DNA from: Triglochin maritima | Lineage: Eukaryota; Streptophyta; Magnoliopsida; Alismatales; Juncaginaceae | Direction: 5' to 3' | DNA length: 64,000 nt | NCBI GenBank assembly: GCA_963682175.1 | Contig: OY821787.1 | Location: forward strand, 13,742,501-13,806,500 | Part shown: piece after piece, positions 33,591 to 43,900 of the stretch | Numbering within the stretch: position 1 is the stretch's first letter | Layout of the letters: each line of letters opens with the position of its first letter | The notes under the pieces: model-generated | Databases searched by the model: none | What the model saw: only the letters and a program-made list of their open reading frames with translations | Told to the model about the DNA's origin: nothing | Made by a program: the position numbers and the translations under genes

Positions 33591-34690
33591 ACCTAAAGTA
33601 CATCTTTTTAGGGGATAATGAGACCTTGCCACACATTATTGCATGTGATCTTGCACAAGATCAAGAGGTTGCCCTCAAAAGTGTACTCTTTGAAAACAAA
33701 GAGTCGATCGGGTGGTCCTTGAAGGATATCAAGGGAATTAGCCCTGGTATTGTTCAGCATCGGATCCACATGGAAGAGGATTCTAGGGCACACAGGGACC
33801 CACAACGAAGATTGAATCCTGTACTGAAAGAAGCCGTCCAAAAAGAGGTTCTCAAGTGCTTGGATCATGGCATAATCTATCCTATCTTTGAAAGTTTGTG
33901 GGTGAGTCCTGTCCATGTGGTTCCCAACAAGTCAGGCGTGACGGTTGTGGAGAATGAGCATAATGAGCTTATCCCGACACGCCTGCAAACTGGCTGGCGA
34001 GTTTGCGTTGATTATCGCAATCTCAATGCGGCAACGCGGAAAGATCATTTCCCGTTTCCATTGATTGATTAGATGTTGGAAAGGTTGGCCAGACATGAGT
34101 ATTTTTGTTTTCTTGATGGATACTCCGGTTACAACCAAATTCCCATCGCCCCCGAGGATCAAGAGAAAACCACATTTACTTGTCCCTTTGGCACGTTTGT
34201 CTACCGTCGCATGCCCTTTGGGTTATGTAATGCGCCAACAACGTTTCAAAGGTGTATGATGAGCATCTTCTCCGATATGGTAGAGCGTTTCCTTGAGATT
34301 TTCATGGACGACGTTTCCATATTTGGCGCTTCCTTTGATGAGTGCCTTCATCACTTGAGCCTTGTCCTCAAGCGATGCCATGAGAAGAACCTCGCTCTCA
34401 ATTCGGAGAAATGTCACTTCATGGTGAAGCGAGGGATTGTACTTGGACATGTGGTCTCAAGTAGGGGAATTGAGGTCGATCCCGCCAAAGTGGGTATCAT
34501 TGGTAATCTCCCACCGCCACGTAATGTGAAGGATATCCGCACCTTTTTGGGGCATGCTGGATTCTATCGGAGGTTCATTCGGGATTTTAGCAAAATTTCT
34601 CGACCTCTCACCGCCTTGTTGGCTAAGGATGCCATTTTTGAGTTCACACCGGATTGCCACCATGCCTTTTTGACCTTGAAAAAGAGTTGA
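33497..34690 (+). pseudogene. F reverse transcriptase
   Basis: Linker start PVALEPLES, then the RT N terminus (LKEAVQKEVLKCLDHGIIYPI), GWRVCVDYRNLNAAT, a TAG at 34070-34072 inside the usual PLIDQMLERL (Gln replaced by stop), YSGYNQIPIAPEDQEKTTFTC, PFGLCNAPTTFQRCM, the catalytic FMDDVSIFG, and LGHVVSSRGIEVDPAKV. FMDD instead of YVDD is normal for Athila-type RT. The last part (TFLGHAGFYRRFI) leads to RNase H, with a frameshift at about 34685. Confidence 0.9.
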
Positions 34691-35090
34691 CTTCAGCTCC
34701 CATTATTAAGGCACCGGTGTGGACTGAACCCTTTGAGTTAATGTGTGATGCATCTGACTTCGCTGTGGGAGCAGTGCTTCAGCAACGATAGGACAAATTG
34801 CCTCATGTGATCTACTAAGCCAGTAAAACACTCAATGATGCCCAATTGAACTATACTGTGGCCGAGAAGGAATTCATAGCGATCATATTTGCTTTGGAGA
34901 AATTCCGGTCGTACTTGATTGGCTCCCGCGTGATTATCTATTTTGATAACACAGCCATCATGCCCTCATGGCGAAGAAAGATGCAAAATCCCGACTCTTG
35001 AGACGGATCTTGTTGTTACAAGAATTCGATCTCGAGATTTGGGACAAAAAAAGGTGTGAAAATGTTGTAGCAGACCACCTGTCTCATCTA
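34680..35090 (+). pseudogene. F RNase H
   Basis: Residues read ELTSAPIIKAPVWTEPFELMCDASDFAVGAVLQQ, a stop, then DKLPHVIY, another stop, ASKTLNDAQLNYTVAEKEFIAIIFALEKFRSYL and VIIYFDN. DASD and AEKE carry expected catalytic acids. A frameshift follows at about 34960 (DNTA). The tail [11 protein letters not shown] at about 35060-35090 marks the RNase H to integrase connection. Confidence 0.85.
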
Positions 35091-36477
35091 GAAACGACCA
35101 ACCCACAGGACAAAATTATTGATGACAAATTTCCTGACTAGCAGTTGTTTACGATCGAAGATAACCTTTGGTTTGCCGACATCGTGAACTACCTCGTGAC
35201 CGAGCAATTTCCTGTGGGTTGGCCAAAATCTGACCAAACCAAATTTAGATCTTATGTCAGATTCTTTCACTGGGACGACCCCTACCTATTCAAATACTGA
35301 TCTGACCAAATTTTCAATCGGTGCGTCCAAGATACCAAGTTCCAAAGTGTGCTCCATTTCTGCCACTCTAAGGCATATGGAGGACACTTTGGAGCAAAGA
35401 AAATTGCCGCCAAGCTGCTCCAATTTGGATTCTACTAGCCTTCTCTTTTCAAAGATGCTTACGAATTTTGTAAGAAATGTGATAGGTGCCAGCGCCTTGG
35501 CAGGATTGGTCGACGTGACATGATGCCTTTGCAAAATGTCCTTGTTGTCGACATCTTCGATATGTGGGGCATCGACTTTATGGGTCCCTTCCTGAACTCG
35601 TTTGGGAATGTTTACATTCTGGTGGCCGTTGACTGTGTCTAAGTGGGTTGAGGTTATACCCACAAAGACCAATGACAACAAGGTGGTCACCAAATTCTTA
35701 AGGGACATTTTTACGCGATTTGGTACTCCTCGTACCATAATCAGCGATAGGGGTACCCACTTCTATAATCGCTCTTTTGAAGCGCTTATGAGGAAATATT
35801 CGATCACCCACAAGCTTGCGATTCCATATCATCCGCAAACTAGTGGGCAGGTCGTAGTCTCTACTCGTCAATTAAAGCTAATTCTTTATAAGACGGTTAA
35901 TTCCTCGAGGAAGGATTGGTCCACTAAGTTGAATGACGTGTTGTGGGCCTTCCGCACCGCGTACAAGACCAATTTGGGTATGTCCCCATATCGGGTCGTG
36001 TACGGCAAGGCTTGCCACCTACCCGTCGAGCTTGAGCATCGTGCTTTCTGGGCGATCAAGAACCTGAATATGGATCTTGATTAAGCAGGGGTGCAGCGTA
36101 AACTCGACATTGTGAAGTTGGAAGAGCTACGCAATGATGCGTAAGAAAATGCCAAAATTCATAAGTCCCGAGCCAAGTTGTTTCACGATCGTATGATTAT
36201 GCGAAAGGTGTTTACGACCGGGCAGAAGCTGTTGCTCTACAATTCCCGACTTCGTCTGTTTGCGGGTAAGCTCCGCAATCGCTGGTCTGACCCTTTTATT
36301 GTCCAAACCGTGTTTCCTCATGGAGCGATTGACATCTTGAACCCAGGGAATGGGGATGTGTTCAAAGTTAATGGACAACACCTCAAACCCTACTTGGAGG
36401 CGGCACCAACCGAAGTCGAGGAGGTCATGTTCCTTCATGAACCTCTCTCGCACTCAACCATTCATGCTCCTGCATGA
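35091..36477 (+). pseudogene. F integrase
   Basis: HHCC zinc domain (CHSKAYGGHFGAKKIA ... CKKCDRCQR) at about 35355-35510, with stops at about 35139, 35298 and 35438 (the last replaces a Trp codon). DDE core: IDFMGPF (first Asp) at about 35572, IISDRGTHF (second Asp) at about 35740; the position of the catalytic Glu in the usual GQ-x-E-V-S-N-R-E-I-K reads [11 protein letters not shown] at about 35845, so Glu is replaced by Val. The C-terminal chromatin-binding part (WRTAYKT-like, [41 protein letters not shown]) is intact apart from stops at 36082 and 36142. Ends near 36477. Confidence 0.9.
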
Positions 36478-37963
36478 ATGGTTGAGCTTTCATGCTTGTA
36501 TAAAGTTAAAAAAAACTCTTTCAGTGAGCATCGATTGTTGTGGGCTCCAACCCTTGAGTATTTGGGCCCCACTTCTTTCATGTATTTATATCTCTTCTTT
36601 AGCATCTCACAGGTTTTGTGGGAATTTGGGTTGTGTCCATCAACATAGCCACGAACTTACCTTTGTACTTAACGTTGGTGAGATCTCTTCTTTTTCATGC
36701 ATAAATCCATGTAGTATCTTGCTCACATTCATTGAGGACAATACATGAAGTAGGTGTGGGGGGGTGTTTTTACGTGTGTACATAGTCGAGTCTTTTCCTT
36801 TGATTTTTGTTTTCTTTTGTGTGCGTTGTTAGGATCATGTTAGTGTGCTGCATTTTATATCGATATATCTGCTTGCCATGATCCTTGGGTGACTTGTCTT
36901 CTTTTGCTTGCCTAGTGCTTTAAAACTTTCACATTTCTTTCAAAAGTCTTCACGTGTTTGCGAAAGAAAATGTTTTGTGGGTTTTGCGTGTGTTAGGATG
37001 TGCAAAACCGTTGAGTGGCAAAGTAAAAAGAAAGCTCCCAAAATTGTCTTGAACTTGATGCATTAGGATATCTAGTTTACTGGCTTTAGGTTTTATCGAG
37101 TCGGTAGGATGCACCCCGGTTTTCCTTCGGGCGGTGTATAATCATAGGGTTTCTGCACTCAAACATTTAAGGAAGTCCACCCTGAACCCAGTGAGTCAAA
37201 TAATTCGTGTTTGTTAGTATAAGGAAGTTTGTCGTAGTCAAGGGCCCTTAATCTTTTTTTTTTAAACTTAAGTGTAGGGGTTTTGGTTCCCAGGTAAATA
37301 AATAAATAAGTGGTGTTATTTCTTCTCACACGGCTCCTATCACTCTGGAAAGTAGGTCTGAGGGGACTTTGTGCATGGTGCTGTTGAGTCATCTGACTTG
37401 GGATGCACTGACCGAACTCCCGTTACACGGGTGGTAGGGATCACCCTATGTTGAGATTTGGGGGAAGGTGTACGTGATAGTGTAAGTCCTCAAAGGCAAT
37501 AATGCACAAAACCTAACCTTGGGAGAATCAAACACCAACCAATAAAATGCTCCAAAGAAAAAGAAAAAAGAAGAAGAGTCAAATAAGAACCTTAATGGAC
37601 TTTACACAATGTATCACATTTAGAAGTTAAGGTTGCCCATGTCTTTCACTTAAGTCCTTAAATAACTTTCACGAATAATTCATTACGCTAGGTGTGTGGA
37701 CCGATTACATATATAGAGTCGACCCGTAGTATTACCACGTCCCATGATCGACAAAATATTGATTAATGCATCTTTGTTCGGATTTTGTGGGTGTATCCGC
37801 TGAAAACCCTCATGAGACAACACTCCTCCTCCTTGGAAACAAGGAGGTTTAACGGCTTGTTGCACGTGCTAAATGCAACCGTGATTCCTACGAAAGTGAG
37901 TTAGGATTTCTTGTTTCTCGTTTTCTTTTCTCTTTCTTTGTTTTGCCCGGGACTAGCAAAAAC
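36478..37963 (+). other. F conserved 3' noncoding region with internal second purine tract
   Basis: No ORF with domain motifs; Athila's env-like ORF, which would sit here, is not recognisable. The block includes GTGAGCATCGATTGTTGTGG (36518), CATTGAGGACAATACATG followed by TAGGTGTGGGGGGGTG (36751-36766), GATATCTAGTTTACTGGC, a region with ACGGGTGGTAGGGAT and the CCTCCTTGGAAACAAGGAGG stem at about 37828. The same order is found in H and I and, inverted, in E3. Confidence 0.75.
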
Positions 37964-37980
37964 TTAGGTGTGGGTGTATT
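37964..37980 (+). promoter_or_regulatory. F terminal polypurine tract
   Basis: TTAGGTGTGGGTGTATT directly before TGATTGACATC. One G of the usual GGGGG run is replaced by T. Confidence 0.8.
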
Positions 37981-39363
37981 TGATTGACATCATTTCATGC
38001 TTATATTTGTATCTTATATCCATTATTTTACACCTAAGCAATGCTACATGACGAGTTTTATGTTTGAATTTCAGAAATAAAGAGGGTTGATGAGAAGAGG
38101 CACGAAAGGACCTAAAAGATAGAAAAAAAGACTGAGTTGAGAGACTCGAGGACTAAAATGCAAGGGAGAAGGACCTGAACGTAAGACCGAAGGACAAAAG
38201 AACAAAACAGAAAACTCCACACCATCATGGGGAGTATTTTGGCAATTTGATTCGGGTCGGAGCTCCAATAAACGAAGCATATGCATCGAAGACCGACAAA
38301 GAAATCCAAAAAAGCCCACAACAAATTCCAGCTTGATCCAAAGCTTATGGACCGCCAATTTGTGGTCCGGATCTCTACGGATCCGGTAAGACTTCTGGAG
38401 CGCGTGTATTAGAGTGTGTTTAGACTATTTTTTGGTATTTGTTTAGTCCAATACCGGGGGATTGTCCCGGATTACCTTTTTATATGGCTATAAATAGAAC
38501 TCTCCCTCCTCTCTTGTACCCCATCTCTCTCTTGGTGGTCATCCTCTCTACTAGGAGTTAAAGCCTTGAAGCAAAAACCCCGGTGGAGAGAGGCTACATG
38601 TAATTGAGTGAGTAATAAATAGATGTTTTCCATTAGCATGTTGTTTCTTGCTTAGTTTAATTTCCTTTAATATGCTTGCATGTTTGTTTTGTTTTATGTC
38701 TTTTAGTTAACTTGTTGTGTAGTTTTTCTATAATTAGTTTAAGCATGTCTTCTTTCCTTAGTATAACTTTTAGTTTAAATATGTGTGAGTAGTTCCATCC
38801 CCTTTGGGAGTGGAGTAGATGTTTGTACATGTTATGTAGATGGTATGAATGTTAGATATTATTGTTTGTGAGAGATATTAGTATACTTGCTTGAATTAAT
38901 AAGAAATTTACTTGATGGTTTCTGCCATAGTTAGGTACATTCCATGCTCGTTAGGTTCTTAATAACAACCTTGCCATGCTCATATTAATCACCTTGGTTA
39001 TTGTTGTAAATGATAGGTCTTTCCATTAGGTACTTCTTATGCATTAACAAACACTAACTAAACTTGGGCTTCTTGTATGCATTCACCACACTTATTTCAT
39101 GTGCAGACACACACTCCACCCTTTAGGGGTTTTCCATTCCTAAGTTTTATCTTCCTTCATTAGCTGCTTAGTTTAGTTTGTTTTGTGATTTCATTTCATC
39201 CTTTCTAGTACTAGTTTAGATTAGTGTAGTTTAGTGTAATCAATCATTTATCTCCTTTCTTTCCCACTGGCCTTCGCACAAACCAAAACTCGACACACCT
39301 CCCTGTGGATCAACCCGTATTTCCCACCGCTTCAACGCGGCCGTGCACTTGCGGTTTATATAA
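37981..39363 (+). repeat. F 3' LTR
   Basis: Starts TGATTGACATCATTTCATGC. TATA box at 38489-38498; U3 palindrome GGACCGCCAATTTGTGGTCC (decayed) at 38349-38368; hairpin CCGC(39327)/GCGG(39337). Breaks off at GGTTTATATAA, about 15 bp short of the expected end, where it meets the GATGTGTGTG tract of an inverted LTR. Confidence 0.87.
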
Positions 39364-40662
39364 GATGTGTGTGTGTGTGTGTTCAATAAAGCTCCTCACA
39401 ACATGTTGTGCATGAAATCATAAAACTACATCCAACTTTGCCTCCATATGAATTAAGATAAGACAACATCATTAAAACATACAAGACAATAATTGGAATG
39501 AAGCTAAATGAACTCATGTATAAAGACTAGACCCTACTATGCCTCCACATGAATTAAGATAAGACTACATCATTAAAACATACAAGACATTAACTAAGGT
39601 AAAGGCAACAAGAGAACATACACTACAAATTGTGTTTCCAATACTAATTCCATCCATATCCTAACCTTATCATTCCCCCAAAAAATAGGTCCACTAATCA
39701 AAGCATAAGCTAAGATTCATTCAAGAGCATTAGCATATCAAAGATAAGAGTGAAAACTCATTAGATGGTTATGGAAATCATATAAAGCTCAAGGGATTAA
39801 GATAACACACACTTAATACACTACATGATCATATCACATATTTCTCCACCCCCTAAATGGGGATGGAACTACTCACTACTCATTACACTAACTATATTAA
39901 CAAAATGAAGCATAATACTGAAATGAAATTACCCTAAGAAAGCAAGAAATAAAGAAGTTTAAAAGGAAAGACTAAACAAGCATGCACAAATTAAAAGACA
40001 AGATTAAAAGAAACTAGACAAGATTGAAGGTAGCATTCTTCACCACCTTGAGTTTTTGCTTCAAGGGTCACTCCTTAGTAGAGAGAATGCCACCAAGCAA
40101 TGGGTGATTACAGTGGAAGGTGAAGAGTTTTATTTATAGGCATGGAAAAAGCTAATCCGGGACAATCCCCCGATGTGGGACTAAACAAATACCAAAAATA
40201 GCCTAAACAAACATTAATACAAGTCCAGGCGAAATCTTAGCGGATCTGGGATGATCCAGACCGCCAATTGGCGGTCTATAAGGCCCACATCCGTCTGATT
40301 TTTGTGTTGGGCTTTGCTTGAAGTATTTCTTGGTCTTGGATGCATCTACTTGGTTTGTTGGAGCTCCGACCCGAATCGAATTGCCAAAATACTCCCCATG
40401 ATGGTGTGGAGTTTCCTGTTTTGCTCTTAGGTCCTTCGGTCTTACGATCAGGTCCTTCTCCCTTGCATCTTAGTCCGCAGGTCTTACGATTAAGTCCTTT
40501 TTCCTGCTTTTGGGTCCTTTCATGGCTCTTCTCTTCAAACCTCTTTATTCCTGAAAACTAAACATAAAACTCGTTACGTAGCATTGCTTAGGTGTAAGAT
40601 AATGGATATAAGATACAAATATAAGCATGAAATGATGTCAATCAAATACCCCCACACCTAAG
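39364..40662 (-). repeat. Inverted Athila-type LTR (truncated) with its purine tract
   Basis: Minus-strand LTR starting at the (TG)n tract and ending GATGTCAATCA at 40644, followed by AATACCCCCACACCTAAG (terminal purine tract of the minus strand). U3 palindrome GACCGCCAATTGGCGGTC at 40259-40276. The PBS-proximal part is missing. It makes a head-to-head junction with the F LTR at about 39363 and a microhomology (AGTTTT) junction with copy B at about 40663. Confidence 0.82.
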
Positions 40663-41770
40663 TTTTGGGTTAATCTCTATGATGTTCTGTTTTAAAATTT
40701 AAATTTCCACTGTTTTGGTATGTTACATGATTGACATTGGACTTGCAACTGCCATCTTAGGGTTCGGGAATCAAGATTGTTGGGTTACTGCATTGAGATG
40801 ATGTTTCGAAGCTACAAAAACTGTGACCTTCTAGTACTTCAAATGGGGACCAAGAAGCTTAAGTCGTGTGAAGACAATCAAAGAATTGAAATATTCATCT
40901 GTCGCAACAAGTTTGATGTGTAGTTATTATAACTTCCCAATACAACATTCATATTGGGTATCATAGATGGTTTCACTAGCAATTAAACTACAAAGCACTG
41001 AAAACCTTCAAAACAGGAACTGACATATCATTGAAAACAAATGCACATACGAGTTTTTTTGTGACCTAGGATTCTCTGTACTCCTCCACTTTGGATTGAA
41101 TATTGCAGCTCTAAACTGGGGATGATCTTACAGTAGATACAAGGAGATGCAAATCATCAAGGTGATGATAGTTCAAACTTACTTCTCAACGCAGCAACCA
41201 ATTCCGATATCAAATAGTGATTTAAGGTACAGTGAGGTAAACATATTGATAAGGAGAGGCTGAGAAATCCAAGGTCAATGAACGGTCATTTTAGGTGGAC
41301 TTATTTCTCAGTAGTTCGACAAATATTCACTCTTTTTTAAAATTATTTTAATCTACTCTATTCTATTCCTATTTGAAATCCGAAACATATCAAATATGCG
41401 AGTGAGATTGTTGAGATTTGATCTTTGATCTTGACTATCTGAAGATAAATATTCTCTCTGATCTCCTTGGTCATGCGAATGTTCTCTAATTCACCTTTGA
41501 AAGTAAAAAGTTAATCAATTATGTGTTAAATCCTTCCTTAGTTATTTTTACATATAATTTTCAATAAATAAGTTTTATTTTTTACAAGAATCTCATTTAA
41601 TACCAACTAATCTATTCTATCGATGGTCCATTACTTTTTATCAATTACTAACTTTTATTCAACGCTAAAATTCGGGTAAAAATACGTTGGTAATGTAATT
41701 TTAATTTTAAGGGCAATGGGAGACTAACGTTAGACACAAATACCATGTTTTGTTTATCTAAAGCCATGGA

Positions 41771-42074
41771 TAGTGTTGCACGAGGATCGGGTTAGTTCGG
41801 TTCTGACTCAGAACCTAACCCAGCCTAATCGGTTTTGGGTTTATCCAAAATCAAAACGAACCGTGGCAAAACAAAAACAAACAAACTGATTTAAAGAAAA
41901 TAAATTTCAATATTATACGACTATACCATTGTACAAAGAAAATTGCATAAGTTTAACTAAAAATATTAAAACCTAACACACTAACGTAATATAAATTTTG
42001 AGGTTTAGGTTGAGAGAAAGAGCGTAAATACATAATAGGTAATACAAATATATAATTATTGTTATATATATTAC
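41771..42074. mobile_element. hAT-type MITE, copy B, truncated
   Basis: Same left end and TSD (GCCATGGA immediately before 41771) as the MITE at 12165, but broken off at TATATATTAC where the deletion relative to copy A begins. Confidence 0.8.
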
Positions 42075-42648
42075 GTCCCTCATTTTCTTTACGATTACGT
42101 CCCTCTGAGTTTTCACCTAGGTCCTTCCTAACTTCTAGTCCTTGAGCATTCCAAATAGGTCAAGAAGGCTTCCAAATTAGTCATTTCTTTTTGCATTTAG
42201 GTCATTTTTGCTTTATTTTTCTTTTTTGTTACCTACATACTGAAATGTAAGAAACAAATGACCTAGAAGCACAAATATGTGGTAAAATAAAGGATATATA
42301 AAATGAATGCATTGTATGATACAAATAGCCCTGCAATTATCTTTTGCTTGACCCTAGCAAAACAAAGAAATAAAAACAGCAATGGAAATAGGAAATCCTA
42401 ACTCACTTCGTAGGAATCACGGTTGCAATTAACAAGTGCAACAAGCTGTTAAACCCCCTTGTTGCCAAGGAGGAGGAGGAGTGTGTCATGAAGGTTTTCA
42501 GCGGATATACCCACAAAATATGAGTATTGATGCATTATTCAACCTAGCAACATGACTCGGTCGACATACTTTTATCGATCATTGGGTGCGGTAATCCTAC
42601 AGGCCGACTCTCTCTCTCTCTATATATACATATATATATATACATACA
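42075..42648 (-). repeat. L1 LTR end and internal start, copy B
   Basis: Matches 16191 to about 16780: the 3' part of the L1 LTR, its degenerate purine tract and the internal segment ending in the (CT)n(TA)n microsatellite, where G is inserted. Confidence 0.8.
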
Positions 42649-43876
42649 TGATTCATTGCATACATTGCATCATATGTCTTTCATTTAGATTACTTTTACA
42701 TCAATAAATGCTACTAAGGTATGTGTTTAGTCTTATTTACAGAATACAGGGACCTGAATGCAATTTACCCACATCCCGAGCATAAACGCATGCAAAAGAC
42801 TCATTTCTATCATAAAGACCAAGTTCAAGATTATCGGGTTACGAATGGAAATGTATCCAAGCATAAAAGCATTCAAGTCCTAATTGCAAAAAGAACAAGG
42901 ACTTAAGCACAAAAGTAACCGGGGACTTAACTGCAAAAAGTCAAGGACCTAATTGCAAATCACGAGTAGCTTTTATTCTCTTGGAGAAAATATATAGAAA
43001 AATCAATGTATATCTCCAAATATGTGAAGGAATTAATCCGGAGTTCAAAAGAATGGAAAGAATCAATCCAGACGCGCAAAGAAGGATCAAATCATACCAT
43101 AAACATTCAACCAAAATCCGGACAAAATCAGGCCAGATTGTGCGGCGTTTCCGCCGCACCACACACACAATGTGCGGCGTTTCCGCCGACCAAGCATCGA
43201 TCCGTGTGCTCCAATTTCGTCCAGTCGTGTCTGGACACGTGTACTTTCCAATATTATACCTAGATCCCTTGTAACAACTATAAATAGACCCGAGAACGAT
43301 GTTAGAAGGGTCCTTAGTCTTTGGTGTTAGTTTTTATTCTTAATCTTAGTTTTGTAATCTTCTTTTCATTAATAAAATTCTGTCTTTTATTTCTTACTTT
43401 TAGTTTTCTTTTGTAATGTCTCAAGGACCCCTTCTTCCTCCCTCTATCAGTTTCTAACTCCTTCCAAAGGGTGGAGGTGACGGATTTTGGGTGAAGAGAA
43501 GATGAATAAAGTTATTATTTTAATTTCGTATTAGTATGTTTTGATTACTTGAGTTTATGTTAAATCATTTATCATGTAATGCTTTATAACTAATGTGATT
43601 TATTATAAGTTTCAGAATTCTCTAATCTAAACTTTAAATCTAAACCTCCACCCGACGGAATTCACTTCTTTGTTCTTGTTTTAGTTTTAATTGTTTTTGT
43701 TTCTTGCTTTAGATAATTAAAATCCAAAAATCTCAAAACCCAATTATTTCTTCTCTCCTTCTTCTCCTTAATCGAAAATCACGAAAATAACAAATCTCTC
43801 CCTCCTTGTGTTCGACCCGTATTTGCCACGTCTTCATTGACACCGTGCACTTGCGGTATAAATTTAATTCTCATCA
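42649..43876 (+). repeat. G 5' LTR
   Basis: Starts TGATTCATTGC, ends AATTCTCATCA. Paired palindromes GTGCGGCGTTTCCGCCGCAC (43140-43159) and GTGCGGCG..CCGCCGAC (43172-43190) in U3. TATA box at 43279-43288; AATAAA at about 43372. Hairpin CGTC(43829)/GACA(43839) near the end. Confidence 0.92.
43279..43288 (+). promoter_or_regulatory. G LTR TATA box
   Basis: TATAAATAGA about 630 bp into the LTR, with the palindrome pair 90-140 bp upstream. The 3' LTR has the same box at 49513-49522. Similar boxes mark transcription start in the other LTRs (9467, 28897, 38489, 53351, 59157, 62875). Confidence 0.75.
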
Positions 43877-43882
43877 AGTTTT

Positions 43883-43900
43883 TGGCGCCGTTGCCGGGGA
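43883..43900 (+). promoter_or_regulatory. G primer binding site, tRNA-Asp, perfect
   Basis: TGGCGCCGTTGCCGGGGA, an exact complement of the tRNA-Asp 3' end, 6 bp from the LTR. Athila-type signature. Confidence 0.93.

Larger units (their letters stand above)
28636..39363 (+). mobile_element. F: Athila-type gypsy element with full but broken gag-pol
   Basis: Truncated 5' LTR (28636-29783), primer site, leader, gag, protease, RT, RNase H, integrase (gypsy order, integrase last), a ~1.5-kb noncoding 3' region, purine tract and 3' LTR (37981-39363). The internal region is 8197 bp. The 5' LTR lacks about its first 255 bp and the 3' LTR its last ~15, so the TSD is lost. Many in-frame stops plus several frameshifts make it inactive. 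It is the only copy here with RT and integrase and gives the reference for what the other copies deleted. Confidence 0.9.

Noticed and set aside
36478..37963. Athila env-like gene in F
   Set aside because: No transmembrane-rich or splice-led ORF found; the same block is noncoding in four other copies.
43006..43274. Plus-strand frames in the G LTR (also 49217-49564)
   Set aside because: They lie in U3 across the palindromes and shift with the CACA indel between the two LTRs.
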